The notes beneath the pieces are model-generated. The model was not told the origin of the DNA. It searched no databases and saw nothing but the letters and a program-made list of their open reading frames with translations. A DNA stretch of 64,000 bases, taken from contig OY783200.1 in assembly GCA_963678675.1 (NCBI GenBank), forward strand, positions 10,775,431 to 10,839,430, written 5' to 3'. Every line of letters starts with the position of its first letter. Within the stretch, counting starts at the first letter, position 1. Position numbers and translations under genes: made by a program. Origin of the DNA: Xiphydria camelus (Eukaryota > Arthropoda > Insecta > Hymenoptera > Xiphydriidae). This document shows, piece by piece, positions 11,398 through 22,121 of the stretch.

Positions 11398-11828
11398 ACA
11401 ATTCCCTGTTCTTGGAGCCTTTAGAACAGTAAACGTGCAGAGAATTTTATAGACATGCAGAAAAGTTGGTGCAGAAGGATGATCGTTTGAACCACCTGCT
11501 TGTCTAACACTTCCAAAAAATTTCTAAAGAGAAAATGAAAAAAACCAACGCCGTAAATAGATTTTGGAAAATTAAAAATATTCTAGGACAGTTTATCACT
11601 CACCATTAATAATTCACGAATTATTTTTGAATAATAGATGAGATAGAGTAAATTGCTGCATGCGCAAAAAAAGAAGCAAAATATACCAAAAATCAACGCA
11701 ATAGGAAATTGTAATGATAAGATCGATAAATATATAATTAACTTAGTAAACACTGACACAGTACTTTAAAGCATATATCGCAAAGTGTAATTAATTTCCT
11801 CTTACGTGATTGAATATGATTCGGAAAA

Positions 11829-12193
11829 CTATAATGCAAGTAATGGCAAACCTCGAGAGAGAGCGTCTTGATTTATCCTCCCTGTAAGGACAGAAGGGAA
11901 ATCAGATGGGTGTTTTTCAGTTAGATAATCAATAATGCCTAACGTGCCTAAATTAATATGAGTACTTGCATTCGCGATGACTTGGCCGTTTTTATTTGTG
12001 ACCATTTTGTGAGTAATGATTTCCTCCTCTAGAAAATGATTGTGACAAACACGATCGCCTGATTTTAAATCAGGTATTTTTGTGGCAATTCTCCATGCTT
12101 GGAGAATCTCCGAGTCTTTTTGTGCCGTAAAAAAAGGTCCTTTGGATTTAAATCGTAGCCAACCGTACATCCTAGCACTTTACACCTCGGCAT
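11829..12193 (-). pseudogene. THAP zinc-finger domain of the P-like transposase (frameshifted)
   Basis: ATG at 12193 opens MPRCKVLGC, the C2 half of a THAP C2CH zinc finger. The frame then changes. In the second frame the protein continues with EILQAWRIATKI (the conserved tryptophan helix), then VCHNHFLEEE, the C..HF half of the zinc site. A frameshift between about 12140 and 12170 therefore separates the two zinc-ligand pairs. THAP domains bind the element's own terminal DNA in P transposases. The related fragment at 34.2 kb has the same order. Confidence 0.72.
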
Positions 12194-12443
12194 CGTTACA
12201 ATTTTTTAAATACAAGTAACATAAGTTTTTACCATAAAAAAAACGTTTTGACACTTCACATCTGTTATATCCTCGTGAACGCTTTCGCTGATTGCAATAA
12301 AAACATTTCATTAGGTTAGAATGACAGGGCGGACAGGGCCAGCGTGTAGAGCGCCACGTAGCGGATTAGTTACGGCTGGCGACAAAGCGTGGTCAAAGCT
12401 ATCTAATGGGAATACGTGCAAGTTGCAGGGGGCTGGTCCCGGT

Positions 12444-12720
12444 ATATTAGTGTTAGTAACTGTTATCGAAAGCCGATCCTGCCGTAGCCGCAGCGTTCTT
12501 ATACCATATTATATCGCGTAAGTCAGTCTCTCAATAAAAATCTAAGTGTTATTTCTTTGTTATAAGCCGCCTCAAATTCATTTCTTTGTCTCACGACCCC
12601 GCCCCTCTCCTTTACCGATACGGCACTGAGCTAGCGGAGTTCCGTTTCCGGTTCACATGATCTTACTGCTACCTATTTTGACTTTCTTTGGTGTTTCGGA
12701 ACACCTGGCGCCCAACATAT
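12444..12720 (+). other. Possible LTR remnant with primer-binding-site-like motif
   Basis: Host sequence to the right of the P-like insertion contains caataaaaatc (12534-12544), a GT/T-rich stretch, then TGGCGCCCAAC at 12706-12716. That string equals the start of a tRNA-Lys-type primer binding site. The matching left part would be 10368-10456, interrupted by the P element. No second LTR copy is in the window, so this remains tentative. Confidence 0.35.
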
Positions 12721-13387
12721 CGTTATCTTGCTACCTTGTCCGAGCAGGGCCAGTTAGAGAGCGTGCCGAAATGCGCGACTACCCGGTAGCGCCGGGTAGC
12801 GTCGTTACAACTTTTAAATCTACTTTATATTATACTTTGATGCGTTGATGCTTGTTTGCGGCAACACGCTGCCTGTAATTGGGTGTTTTCACATTTTTCA
12901 GAAATTGGCTTAAAATGAAGATTATCGTGTATACCTATCTCAGGTCGAATGTGCGACAGAGAAACTCTTATGGCTTCACCAGTGTTAATCCGCGTTCTCC
13001 CTCGCCCTCGCACGAGTCCTATGTCAACAACATACGCAAAGACCTGGTATATGATATTAATAAATTAAACAATTTTGCTGTCAAGTTTTTATGAGAAAAT
13101 TGAGTCTAAAATTCAAATGTGGAAATGTCCCGCGAAATCGCGATTTGCCTGTAATGGCGGTTGTGACGTCACGATCTCTACAAACAAATAGCTGTCAAAC
13201 GGAGTTACCTATGTTTTTGCGGTGTTTTTCTGTGATTCGGAAAGTTTGTTGCTTCTACATCGTTTTTTGTAAAAGTGGCTGAAAATACATGCACCACAAG
13301 TTCACAGGAAATCGTGTTTTGTGCCAAAATGCACGAATACTTCTGTGCGAACTCCAGACAAAGTGTTTGTGAATGTGCCGAGAGACT

Positions 13388-14367
13388 CCCAGGTAGCACA
13401 TCAACGTCGAAATGACGTTTTTTGAAGGTCAGTTCTGACGTCAGATGACGAAAAATATGACATCATTTTAACATCGCAATACGGCTTAATTGCACATCCA
13501 CACGACGTCAGAAAACGCACGTCATAATGACGTTCTACCGGACGTTGTGATGACGTAAAAAATAACGGTTCTAAAAGGTTAGGTTTTACGTATATCTTTT
13601 CATCGTGAGCGGTCTCCCATCCAACTAGAGTATCCGCACTTTTCGCTGCTTAACTTCGTTGATCGGTCGGTGTCCTCGAGTCCTCATCTGCTGCACGCTC
13701 TTGTGGTTAAGAATATTATTACTATTGGTGTTCATATGAGGTTTGATGAATAAATGTATATTGCTTTTCCTGTCAATAAGAAAGAGCTTGAATAAATAAG
13801 ATTTTATAATTGTATTATTCTTTTCTCAACATTTTTCTAAATTTATGATTGTCTTTTGATAAATATTCTTACACAGACGCAAATTGATATTAATATCAAT
13901 TTACGTTTATGCAAGATATAAATAATAAATAAATATAAGTAAATAAATAAATAATTTTATATGAATATTTATTTATCCTACATTAATTGATTGTCTTTCA
14001 TTTACTTTAATAATCTGTGCTTTTTAATAAACAGTATAGTTTATAATTTGCTCAACATACTCTGGAGACTCGAAATGAAATAATTTATTGATTTAATAAT
14101 TGAACAAATTACAATTTTTGTCCATTTATTCACAAATAAATTTGCAAGTCCCTATATATGCAGGAGACCGAAATCTTTCTAAGTCTCGTTCGTCATTAAA
14201 AATGACGGAAAAGTTCCGTCAAAAAGACGTTGAATTTTGACGTCCAAGGTACGTCGTAAATATGACGTCCCTGTGACGTTAATATTACGACAACTGACGT
14301 CTGAAACCCTATACTGACCAAAAACTGAGGTCCGAGACGTTATTCTAACGTCAGTGCGCTACCTGGG
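13388..14367. mobile_element. CCCAGGTAGC-ended element with 5S-like segment, copy 2
   Basis: A 980-bp inverted-orientation copy of 9387-10367. It is flanked by the 2-bp duplication ct (13386-13387 and 14368-14369). The uninterrupted sister site at about 18,222 reads 'gagactgtgacatgag', which supports insertion with a 2-bp duplication. The 5S-like segment is at about 13603-13668 on the minus strand. Confidence 0.85.
13603..13668 (-). other. 5S-rRNA-like segment, second copy
   Basis: On the minus strand it carries the same A-box-like and C-box-like strings as 10088-10150 with a few differences. Conservation of the 5S core in both copies, within less conserved surroundings, hints that it is a functional part of the element. 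Confidence 0.6.
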
Positions 14368-14404
14368 CTATGACATGAGACTATGACAGTTCGACTTCAG
14401 ATAC

Positions 14405-14621
14405 TACACCCGTGCTCACGAAATCTGTCGCTGGTGACTTTTTTTAAACCTTATTTTTAAACGTACTAACCAGTGAACAATTAATTCTCATGCCCTCATT
14501 AGCTACGGTGACGTCTACTCTCGTTAATGAAAGCACGAGGATTGATTAATCATTGGTTAGTACGTTTAAAAATAAGGTTTAAAAAAAGTCACCAGCGACA
14601 GATTTCGTGAGCACGGGTGTA
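14405..14621. mobile_element. TA-flanked MITE, TIR CACCCGTGCTCACGAAATCT
   Basis: Perfect inverted arms of about 60 bp (through 'gtcgctggtgacttttttt' and 'aaacgtactaacca') surround a short core, with TA on both sides. No ORF. It is nested in the right half of the 12876-14900 element. Confidence 0.82.
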
Positions 14622-16454
14622 CATAGAACGACGTAGAAACAACAAACTTTCTGAATCACAGAAAAATACCTTAAAAACACAGGCAACTCCGTTTGACAGC
14701 TGGTTGTTTGTACAGATCGTGACGTCACAGCCAATCAGAGCGCGTTTTGGTTTTGCACAGTTACCAAGTTTCGCCGCAGCAGTTTTTACTTTAATTTATC
14801 GCAAATTTGTCTATTTTTGGATGTTTTTAAACAATGATACGTACAACACGAGTTCTTTACTTCACTCTAAACATTCGTAACTAGTGCACACACCCAATTA
14901 TGGAGTATTCGCCGGGTCGTTGTATTTCAACAACATTACTCATATGATTCTCATCAGATAGTTCTTTTCCTTTTTTCCTCACGGTTTCATGAAGGAAATT
15001 TTCGTTGATTGGAATGAATCCGAAAGAGATAAACTTTTCCATTTTTCTATAAATAACACTTTGTAACGTATTTAATGCTGTCGACGGTCACTGTAGCGCT
15101 GAATATTACCTACTACCGCGCCACCACTCGGGCATGCACGAGCCCTATATCCCGGAAGATTAAAACCAGCCCTGTGTGCAACTGCATATACCGTATGTAT
15201 CATGCCAAATTAAACAAGCAGATATACCGACACTGCCGAAACTTTACCGACGGTCAAGAATTTTATAGTTAGAGTTGGCTTGAGAAGAGTGCGCTGTGTG
15301 TGCTGCGTGAGAGCGAAAAGTGTCAAACGTCTGATTTCCCGTTAGCTGTCAATTCGGAAAATCGAAGTATTGAATAATAGACGAAACACTTCGATCTCTT
15401 GAATTAACAGCTATCGGGAAATCAGACGTTTGACACTTTTCGCTCTCACGCAGCACACACAGCGCACTCTTCTCAAGCCAACTCTAACTATAAAATTCTT
15501 GACCGTCGGTAAAGTTTCGGCAGTGTCGGTATATCTGCTTCCCCGACAGCAAAGCGTGGATTTACACGCTAGCCGCACTGTGGCAGCACTGTGGTCTCAC
15601 CGTGGCGTGATCGCGTGGCGTACACAAACTAAAAGCACCGTGGCTACACAGTGAACACACTGAGTGGTTCACAGCGTAAAAACACAGTAGTTACACTCAG
15701 TGCAGTCAAGGTGCCTTTTCGACGTGCACACTTCGTAAATTTACCGACCATGAATGTCGGTAACTTCATTGTCTTCACAAAATTTTTAACACGTTTGCTG
15801 CCGCCGGCTCCGATCGGAGCCAGTCGACACTTCGCGCCTGTGCCGCCGGCTCCGATCGGAGACACATTGACGTGCACATTACATTATTCAGTCTGTTACC
15901 GGCACTGAGCGCGATGCAATCAATCGATTTAGATCTAAATAGATAGATTTAGATCTAAAAGTGGCAGCGAATGTGTTAAATTAGAAAATAACAAAATTGA
16001 TATAATAATAGGTTTGTTCCCAGAAAGCAATTTGTAACTAGTTACAAATTTTGATCTGCGGATGTGTGCGGTTGTAAATTTACAATTAATTGATTTCACA
16101 CCCCGATAGAAGAATTTTTAAATTAGAAAATAACAAAATTCATATTATAATAATGTTTCAAACAGTGCAAATTGTACTGAATTATTTCATAAATAATGAA
16201 TAATTAATTATCATAATCGCTACTGTTTTGAAAAAGAAAGTATCAAATTATTTTTAAAAATTTAATGATATATATATATATAAACCGGCCTTTACACAAT
16301 GCAACACTGAGATATCTCGGCAAAAATAATTAAAATTTAGTTTACGTTTGACATAGCTCGAAATCGGCTTTCGGCTTTATCTCACTAGTTACAGTACTGT
16401 TGCTTTCAGGTATCGATATTATATGTATAACTTAGTCGACCTCCACCACAAAGA

Positions 16455-16553
16455 GTCGATGGCGCAATTGGTAGAATGCGAGAAGCGTTCCCAGTCTTCT
16501 AAAGATCGCAGGTTCGAGTCCTGGCCGGGTCGGGTTTGAGAAAAAAAAACCGA

Positions 16554-16588
<35 letters not shown>

Positions 16589-16620
16589 GTAGGCGGATAA
16601 GGCAGGCGGGAAATCCTACT
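16455..16620 (+). mobile_element. tRNA-derived SINE-like segment
   Basis: It has an A-box-like TGGCGCAATTGGTAGAATGC at 16459-16478 and a perfect B-box GGTTCGAGTCC at 16511-16521. An A-run and a (CT)n tract follow. The cloverleaf is poor: the acceptor stem does not pair well and the anticodon arm is irregular. It is therefore more likely a tRNA-derived SINE head than a working tRNA gene. Confidence 0.5.
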
Positions 16621-16727
16621 TTATCGCCCCCTTTTTGCAAAATTCTACTTTTACCATCGTACTTACACTGCCTGACTGCAGTGTGGCTTCACGGTGCACA
16701 GACAGATGGACACCCCAGTGCATGCAC

Positions 16728-17736
16728 TGTGGCGGCCCGCCACCAGATGGCGCTGCCCTTCTCACTAGTGGTCGAACACGAGTACGTTTCTACATAAGAC
16801 CGAAGCTGTTCGACAACCACGGAGGACAGAGCACACAGAGCGTCTAAGGCAGGAGTCGGCCTAGCCTTACTGACGAGTCCACAGGCCGACTCCGGGACGA
16901 AACGCTCCGCCGATAACATGGCGATCGCTCTTTTCGCCAAAGTGGTGACCCCGACGTGATCCAGCGGAAAAGATCATCATCCTGCAGCATACCTTCTGGA
17001 CCAAGGAACTCCCATGATAGGACACCTTCATCCGGAAGCAGAGCCAACCACACGCACACGGCCACGACACTCTCAGCCAGCACCAGCCACACCAGCGCTC
17101 ACGCACACGGCCACGACGCTCTCAGCACCAGCCACACACACACGGCCACGACGCCCCAGAGCACCAGCCATGCCAGCGCACACACACACGGCCATGCTAG
17201 ACCCACGCAGGCAGCAGCCACAGCACCAGCGCTCACACACAAGGCCATGCTAGACCCACGCAGGCACCAGCCCCAGACCAGACCAGCGCACGCACACACA
17301 CAGCCATGCTGGACCCACGCAGGCAGCAGCCGCATCATCACACACACACACACACACACACACACAGGATCGATCTCTCACACGCTGTGACGAACACCGG
17401 CGGAATTTCCAACTCACGATGTCCCAGTCACATAGAACCACGCTCACACAGCCATCGCCACGCACACCACCATCTTCCACATCGTTACGCCTGCCTCCAG
17501 CAGCCGTCACCGGGGGGAGTACTGTGGCGGCCCGCCACCAGATGGCGCTGCCCTTCTCACTAGTGGTCGAACACGAGTACGTTTCTACATAAGACCGAAG
17601 CTGTTCGACAACCACGGAGGACAGAGCACACAGAGCGTCTAAGGCAGGAGTCGGCCTAGCCTTACTGACGAGTCCACAGGCTGACTCCGGGACGAAACGC
17701 TCCGCCGATAACATGGCGATCGCTCTTTTCGCCAAA
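16728..17736 (+). mobile_element. TRIM-like LTR retrotransposon, copy 2 (LTRs 16728-16941 and 17523-17736)
   Basis: The two 214-bp LTRs differ at a single position by eye (c/t near 17682). They are flanked by the 4-bp duplication gcac (16724-16727 and 17737-17740). The intact empty site is visible in a paralogous element at about 59,360 ('gtgcatgcactcgaa'). A primer-binding-site-like TGGTGACCCCGACGTGATCC follows the 5' LTR, and the purine tract cggggggagtac precedes the 3' LTR. The interior is CA-rich minisatellite-like DNA around 'cacgcaggcagcagcc' with no gag or pol. The single LTR difference implies a recent insertion. Confidence 0.92.
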
Positions 17737-17825
17737 GCACTCGAATGCACCGCGTGAAAGCAGGGTGCAGTCACTGTGGTGCCACTTTGCTATCGGGGTT
17801 GTTTAATTTGGCATGATACATACGG

Positions 17826-19425
17826 TAATTGGGTGTTTTCACATTTTTCAAAAACTGGCTTAAAATGAAGATTATCATGTATATATATGATATTAATAAA
17901 TTTAAAAAATTTGCTGTCAAGTTTTTATGAGAAAATTGAGTCTAAAAATCAAATGTGGAAATGTCCCGCGAAAAACGCGATTTGCCTGTAATGGCGGTTG
18001 TGACGTCACGATCTGTACAAACAAATAGCTGTCAAACGGAGTTGCTTAGTTTTTGCAGTGTTTTTCTGTGACTCGGAAAGTTTGTTGTTTCTACATCGTT
18101 TTTTTGTGAAAGTGGCTGAAAATGCATACACCACAAGTCCACAGGAAATCGTGTTTTGTACCAAAATGCACGAATACTTCTGTGCGAACTCCAGACAAAG
18201 TGTTTGTGAATGTGCCGAGAGACTGTGACATGAGACGAAAATGGTTTAAAGCGGCCAGAAGAGACATGCCTAAGTCAAAATCGATATTCTATTGCTGCGA
18301 AGATCATTTCAATGTAAGTTTCCTTATACTATAGGTTCATAGGTTATGTTCAGTGAATCTTTTTGGTTGACAGCTTGAAGAGGACATGGACAATTATTTG
18401 CGGTACAAGACTATGGCAGAAAATAATTTAATGAAACAAGGAGTTATGCCTTACATCTTCGACTGCCAAAAAGACAGCAAGAGAGCTGCCAGTAAGCCAC
18501 CGAGACCACTTTACGAGAAACGCAAGAGGAAATGGTTGATCGAGGAAGTCATGTCTGCTACCGAGGTTCAACAACAGGCACTATCTCTTCAAGATGAACC
18601 AGACAATAGTACTGGTGCCAGTGGACTGGATCATCTTGAAGAAATAGTGCCTGTTGTTGAACCTCGGTGGCAGACATGACTTCCTCGATCAACCATTCCC
18701 TCTTGCGTTTCTCGTGAAGTGGTCTCGGTGGCTTACTGGTAGCTCTCTTGCTGTCTTTTTGGCAGTCAAAGATGGGAGGCATAACTCCTTGTTTCATTAA
18801 AATATTTCCTGCCATAGTCTTGTACCGCAAATAATTTTCCATGTCCTCTTCAAGCTGTCAACCAAAAGTATTCACTGAACATAACCTATGAACCTATAGT
18901 ATAAGGAAACTTACATTGAAATGATCTTCGCAGCAATGGAATATCGATTTTGAATTAGGCATGTCTCTTCTGGCCGCTATAAACCATTTTCGTCTCATGT
19001 CACAGTCTCTCGGCACATTCACAAACACTTTGTCTGGAGTTTGCACAGAAGTATTCTTGCATTTTGGCACAAAACACGATTTACTGTGTGCTTCTGGTGC
19101 TTACATTTTCAGCCACTTTCACTACACACTACACCAAAATGACGTAGAAACAAGAAACTTTTAGAATCTCAGAAAAACGCTTCGGAAACATAGGCAACTC
19201 CGTTTGACAGCTGGTTGTTTGTACAGATCGTGACGTCACGGCCAATCAGAGCGCGTTTTTAATTTGCTCAGTTGCCAAGTTTCGCCGCAGCAGTTTTTAC
19301 TTTAATTTATCGCAAATTTGTCTGTTTTTAGATGTTTTTAAACAATGATACGTGCAACATAAATTCTTTACTTCACTCTATACTGCAATTACGCAACATT
19401 CGTAACTAGTGCACACACCCAATTC
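17826..19425. mobile_element. AATTGGGTGT-ended palindromic element with THAP exons, copy 2
   Basis: It is a fold-back element: the left arm 17826-18625 is repeated inverted from about 18640 to 19425. Each arm contains the same two THAP exons, so the coding sequence is present once per strand. The ends are ATTGGGTGT and its complement. The arms have diverged by only a few percent by eye. Confidence 0.78.
18122..18625 (+). pseudogene. THAP-domain protein, two exons of a P-like transposase or THAP gene (truncated)
   Basis: Exon 1 (from ATG 18122 to 18313) encodes a THAP C2CH zinc finger: CFVPKCTN carries the first cysteine pair, the middle has RRKWFKAARRD, and YCCEDHFN gives the C..HF pair. A consensus donor (gtaagt) follows, then an acceptor (gacag at 18369-18373). 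Exon 2 encodes LEEDMDNYLRYKTMAEN and a basic stretch KRKRKWLIEEV. Exon 2 runs into the centre of the palindrome, so any catalytic domain is missing. An inverted copy of both exons lies at about 19165-18640. Confidence 0.7.
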
Positions 19426-19540
19426 CCTTAGGTAAGTTACGGCCGCTTAATAGTAGAGTTTTTGGACTGCTAAACTGCAAGTCTTGGTTTTCGGTTATCG
19501 GTTATTGTGAGCATGCGCAGATTTATTCCCTTAACGTTAA

Positions 19541-20281
19541 AGCTAGGAATCCACTACACTCGACTCGACTCGACTCGACACGACACGACTCGACGCGACT
19601 CGACACGACGCGTTTCTGATCGCATGATTTTCCATGTATTTAAATGGCGTAGAAATCCACTAGGCTCGACACGACTCGACTCGACTCGACTCGACACGAC
19701 ACTTTTCTGGCTGGCCAGAAATTTGTCGCGTCGAGTCGAGTCGAGTCGAGTCGAGTCGAGCCTAGTGGACACGGTTTGCGTGCACATCGAGATATGGACC
19801 GATGAACGAACAGTTGAATTGCGGCAGTCTTGCTTGGAAAGTCTAGAAGGGCAGTTCGAAGATTTTACATTAATTTCGCAGGGGAATGGAGGAGGATCTC
19901 ATTAATAAAGTTAGAGCATATGAGATGCTCTAAAATATACATAGTTTGAAATGTAGAGACCAAAATATAATATATGCAACGAAACTTGAGAAGAAATCTC
20001 AAAAGCCTTGAATAGACCAAGTAAACATAAATAGGTATATATAGTAAATTTCTATCTGTATAGATGTTACAGAGAAGCAATAATTGGAAAAATTATAGAG
20101 CCATACACGATGTATCCTTGTACGTTAAAATTTAAAAGGACGAAGCACTACCGTTGTGTCGAGTAGCGTCGAGTCGTGTCGCGTCGATTCCAGTGGGCAC
20201 ACCACGCAAATTTTTGTCACCGTGTCGTGTCGAGTCGTGTCGTGTCGAGTCGAGTCGAGTCGAGTGTAGTGGATTCCTAGC
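19541..20281. mobile_element. TTAA-flanked fold-back element with CGACT/CGACA satellite ends
   Basis: Ends AGCTAGGAATCCACTACACT and complement are flanked by TTAA (19537-19540 and 20282-20285). The ends run into long arrays of (A)CTCG/ACACG repeats in inverted orientation. A closely related empty site at about 28,330 lacks the insert, confirming the boundaries. TTAA specificity suggests piggyBac- or Kolobok-type mobilisation. No ORF of its own. Confidence 0.85.
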
Positions 20282-20285
20282 TTAA

Positions 20286-20677
20286 CACCATCTTGTTGAA
20301 ATTAGTTTTTGATCCTGAAGAAGGCGTTACGTATAACGTAAGTGTAGCGGACTACACTATACGCATTGTGCGCATCGATGGTGGCGCCGCCTTACTCGCC
20401 TGGTGAGCAAAAAGTGCTGTACTGGGTTACACGGCACGGGGGTGTACGACTATACATGTGGTCACATGTACACTTAGGTTTGCCTGTATAAGCACAAGCC
20501 GGAAGGTCTGATTGGTTGACAGTGTAACCCATTTGTGCCAATCTTGGCCACTACGCGGCGCTTTCGGCGCACTTTCGAGATACGCACAAGGCGTATAAGG
20601 CGCGTTCGTATAGGCACGCCCGGCAGCGGCGACCCTCTGAGACGCGGCCGCTTTATTTCTCTTATAACGCTTAAAAA
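20286..20677. other. No gene seen
   Basis: The first 45 bp match (inverted) the sequence around 28,285-28,330, which marks it as part of an older repeat. The rest holds no supported coding sequence. Confidence 0.45.
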
Positions 20678-20821
20678 GGCCATCACACGTGAAAAAACGT
20701 AAGCAGTAACAGTAAGGATTGACCAATCAGAAATATCATTCTTACGGAATTATGCTTAAACAGGCTTTCTGATTGGTCAATTCTTACTGTTACTGCTTAC
20801 GTTTTTTCACGTGTGAAGGCC
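20678..20821. mobile_element. Harbinger-type MITE, family I (GGCCATCACACGTG), copy 1
   Basis: It is a near-perfect hairpin of about 144 bp with ends GGCCATCACACGTG and the inner 'ttacggaattatgcttaaac' loop. The same sequence occurs at 28132-28277. Flanking duplication is unclear at this copy. Confidence 0.75.
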
Positions 20822-20825
20822 ATTA

Positions 20826-21750
20826 GGGGCCTATTTCACGGATCCGACATGTCGGATTGTCTTATACGACAAGTCACTCCGATTGGCTGTGACAGAAAGT
20901 GGTGGTGGGGGAAATCTGTCGGACCGACGGTATTTTTCGTCGTACGAAAGTTGAGCAGTGTCGAACTTCAAGCGACGGTTTCGTACGACAAAAAATAGAG
21001 TCGTGCATGGCCGGGTGATGGCGCGACAGTTCAACGCCACAGATGGCTATCTGAGAAATATTGACACATCCTGAACAGCGAAGCCGAGAAGCTCCCTTCG
21101 ACTTGTCTTGTGTTGTCTTAGCTCGTATTGTTCAATGCGTGCGTTTTTTGATTTTTTTGTCACACGTATTTGTGAATTCATTTTACGTATTATAAAGAGG
21201 AGCCGGACTGCCAAACTTCACCACTTGGCGGCACCACCATTTCCAGACTTGTGGGGATCTCGAGATCTCCCACGGATCGTTCGAGGAGTGGACGGTCGGA
21301 AGGAGGCGATAGTTACGAAATATAACTGAAGTTTATTTTAACTATCGACAATGAGCCGCGGTTAGCGAGGTAGAGCAGAGCGCTGTGTCGATGCGTCCGT
21401 AGTGGGCTCGAGTAGGCAGGAGAATGGGCCTTTCCGACTCTCGTGGCGTGGCTAGCTGTGTCTCCAGAAGCGTGGTGATCCGGCGCTACGATCGCCTGGC
21501 CACCAGAGGCGTTGTGATCGGTTGATCACTGGACAAGATGTGTTGTGGCTGTCTGGCCACTAGAGGCGTGGCGATCGCCTGGTCGCCACAGACTGTCGCA
21601 GCGACAAATAGAATTAGTGTCTTCAATCGACCATATTTCATGCATCCGACAAAATACCTGCGACGGACCCCCCACCCGATTTTTGCACAACCAATCGGAG
21701 TGACTTGTCGTATACGACAATCCGACATGTCGGATCCGTGAAATATTAGC
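20826..21750. mobile_element. Inverted-repeat element, TIR with TTTCACGGATCCGACATGTC
   Basis: About 55-bp inverted ends (through 'gattgtcttatacgacaagt' and 'cactccgattgg') enclose about 925 bp. The interior has short direct repeats of 'gcgatcgcctggccac' type at 21495-21600. No ORF resembles a transposase. Confidence 0.7.
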
Positions 21751-22121
21751 CTAAGGCATTGGGCGCGTTCAGCAGAACTAAACAGTTGTACAACTGTTGA
21801 GTGAGCGATCAGTGAGCGCTACCCGTGTCTGCTGAACGACGTGATTGTTATGTCCGACAGAACCATGGGATGGCGCTGCGGTAAGGGGCGGCAAATTCGC
21901 AAGATTGCAGTGCAAAATGTCGCGATTTGAATCACGCCTTAGAGGAACATCGTTCCTAGGATGCACGTGGGCGAGCATCGCTTAGTAGCCCTTGACGTGT
22001 AACGGCGATGGAAGAGGGGAGGTCTTCCTGGGAACAGCCGTGCTGGCACCACCCCATTCCAAAGTCGATATACATGTCGAGTGTCGAAGGGGCTATCGCT
22101 TCGGCGCTGGAATGCATCTTA

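Larger units (their letters stand above)
10465..12435 (-). mobile_element. P-superfamily DNA transposon, internally deleted
   Basis: Inverted ends CAGCCCCCTGCAACT are flanked by an exact 8-bp duplication gtcccggt (10457-10464 and 12436-12443), as expected for P elements. The minus strand encodes an N-terminal THAP domain (12193-11829) and a C-terminal P-transposase block (11397-10780). The RNase-H-like middle is missing. At 1,971 bp it is shorter than a typical autonomous P element (about 3 kb). Confidence 0.88.
12876..14900. mobile_element. AATTGGGTGT-ended element with THAP exon, copy 1
   Basis: Inverted ends ATTGGGTGT and its complement are flanked by TA. The left arm (to 13387) matches 17826-18230 closely and contains the start of the same THAP exon (13284-13387, near 'ccaaaatgcacgaatactt'). 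The right arm is the inverted counterpart. It is interrupted by the CCCAGGTAGC element at 13388-14367 and by a MITE at 14405-14621. Confidence 0.75.
15541..17798. mobile_element. Element D1, CCCCGACAGCAAAG-ended DNA element
   Basis: The ends are CCCCGACAGCAAAG and CTTTGCTATCGGGG, with tt duplicated on both sides. Both subterminal regions are dense in 'cactgtggc/gccacagtg' words. Its first 250 bp match the start of the 55.3-59.4 kb element, so both belong to one family. It contains a tRNA-like SINE and the TRIM copy 2. No transposase is encoded. Confidence 0.8.
15189..17827. mobile_element. TA-flanked MITE, family C, with nested insertions
   Basis: The left end TACCGTATGTATCATGCCAA and the right end complement (17803-17827) are flanked by TA. 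The arms include 'aaacaagcagatataccgac' and the shared module 'gttagagttggcttgagaag'. The inverted-repeat element D1 (15541-17798) inserted near the right end, duplicating tt. Confidence 0.8.

Noticed and set aside
16455..16530. Candidate tRNA gene
   Set aside because: A and B boxes are present, but acceptor and anticodon stems do not pair properly and an A-run plus (CT)n follows. A tRNA-derived SINE fits better.
17014..17365. HTHTATT-rich and CVCVCV-rich frames in the TRIM interiors
   Set aside because: Translations of CA/GT-rich minisatellite in several frames; not coding.
19507..19905. 132-codon frame rich in RLDSTR repeats
   Set aside because: Translation of the CGACT/CGACA satellite end of a fold-back element.
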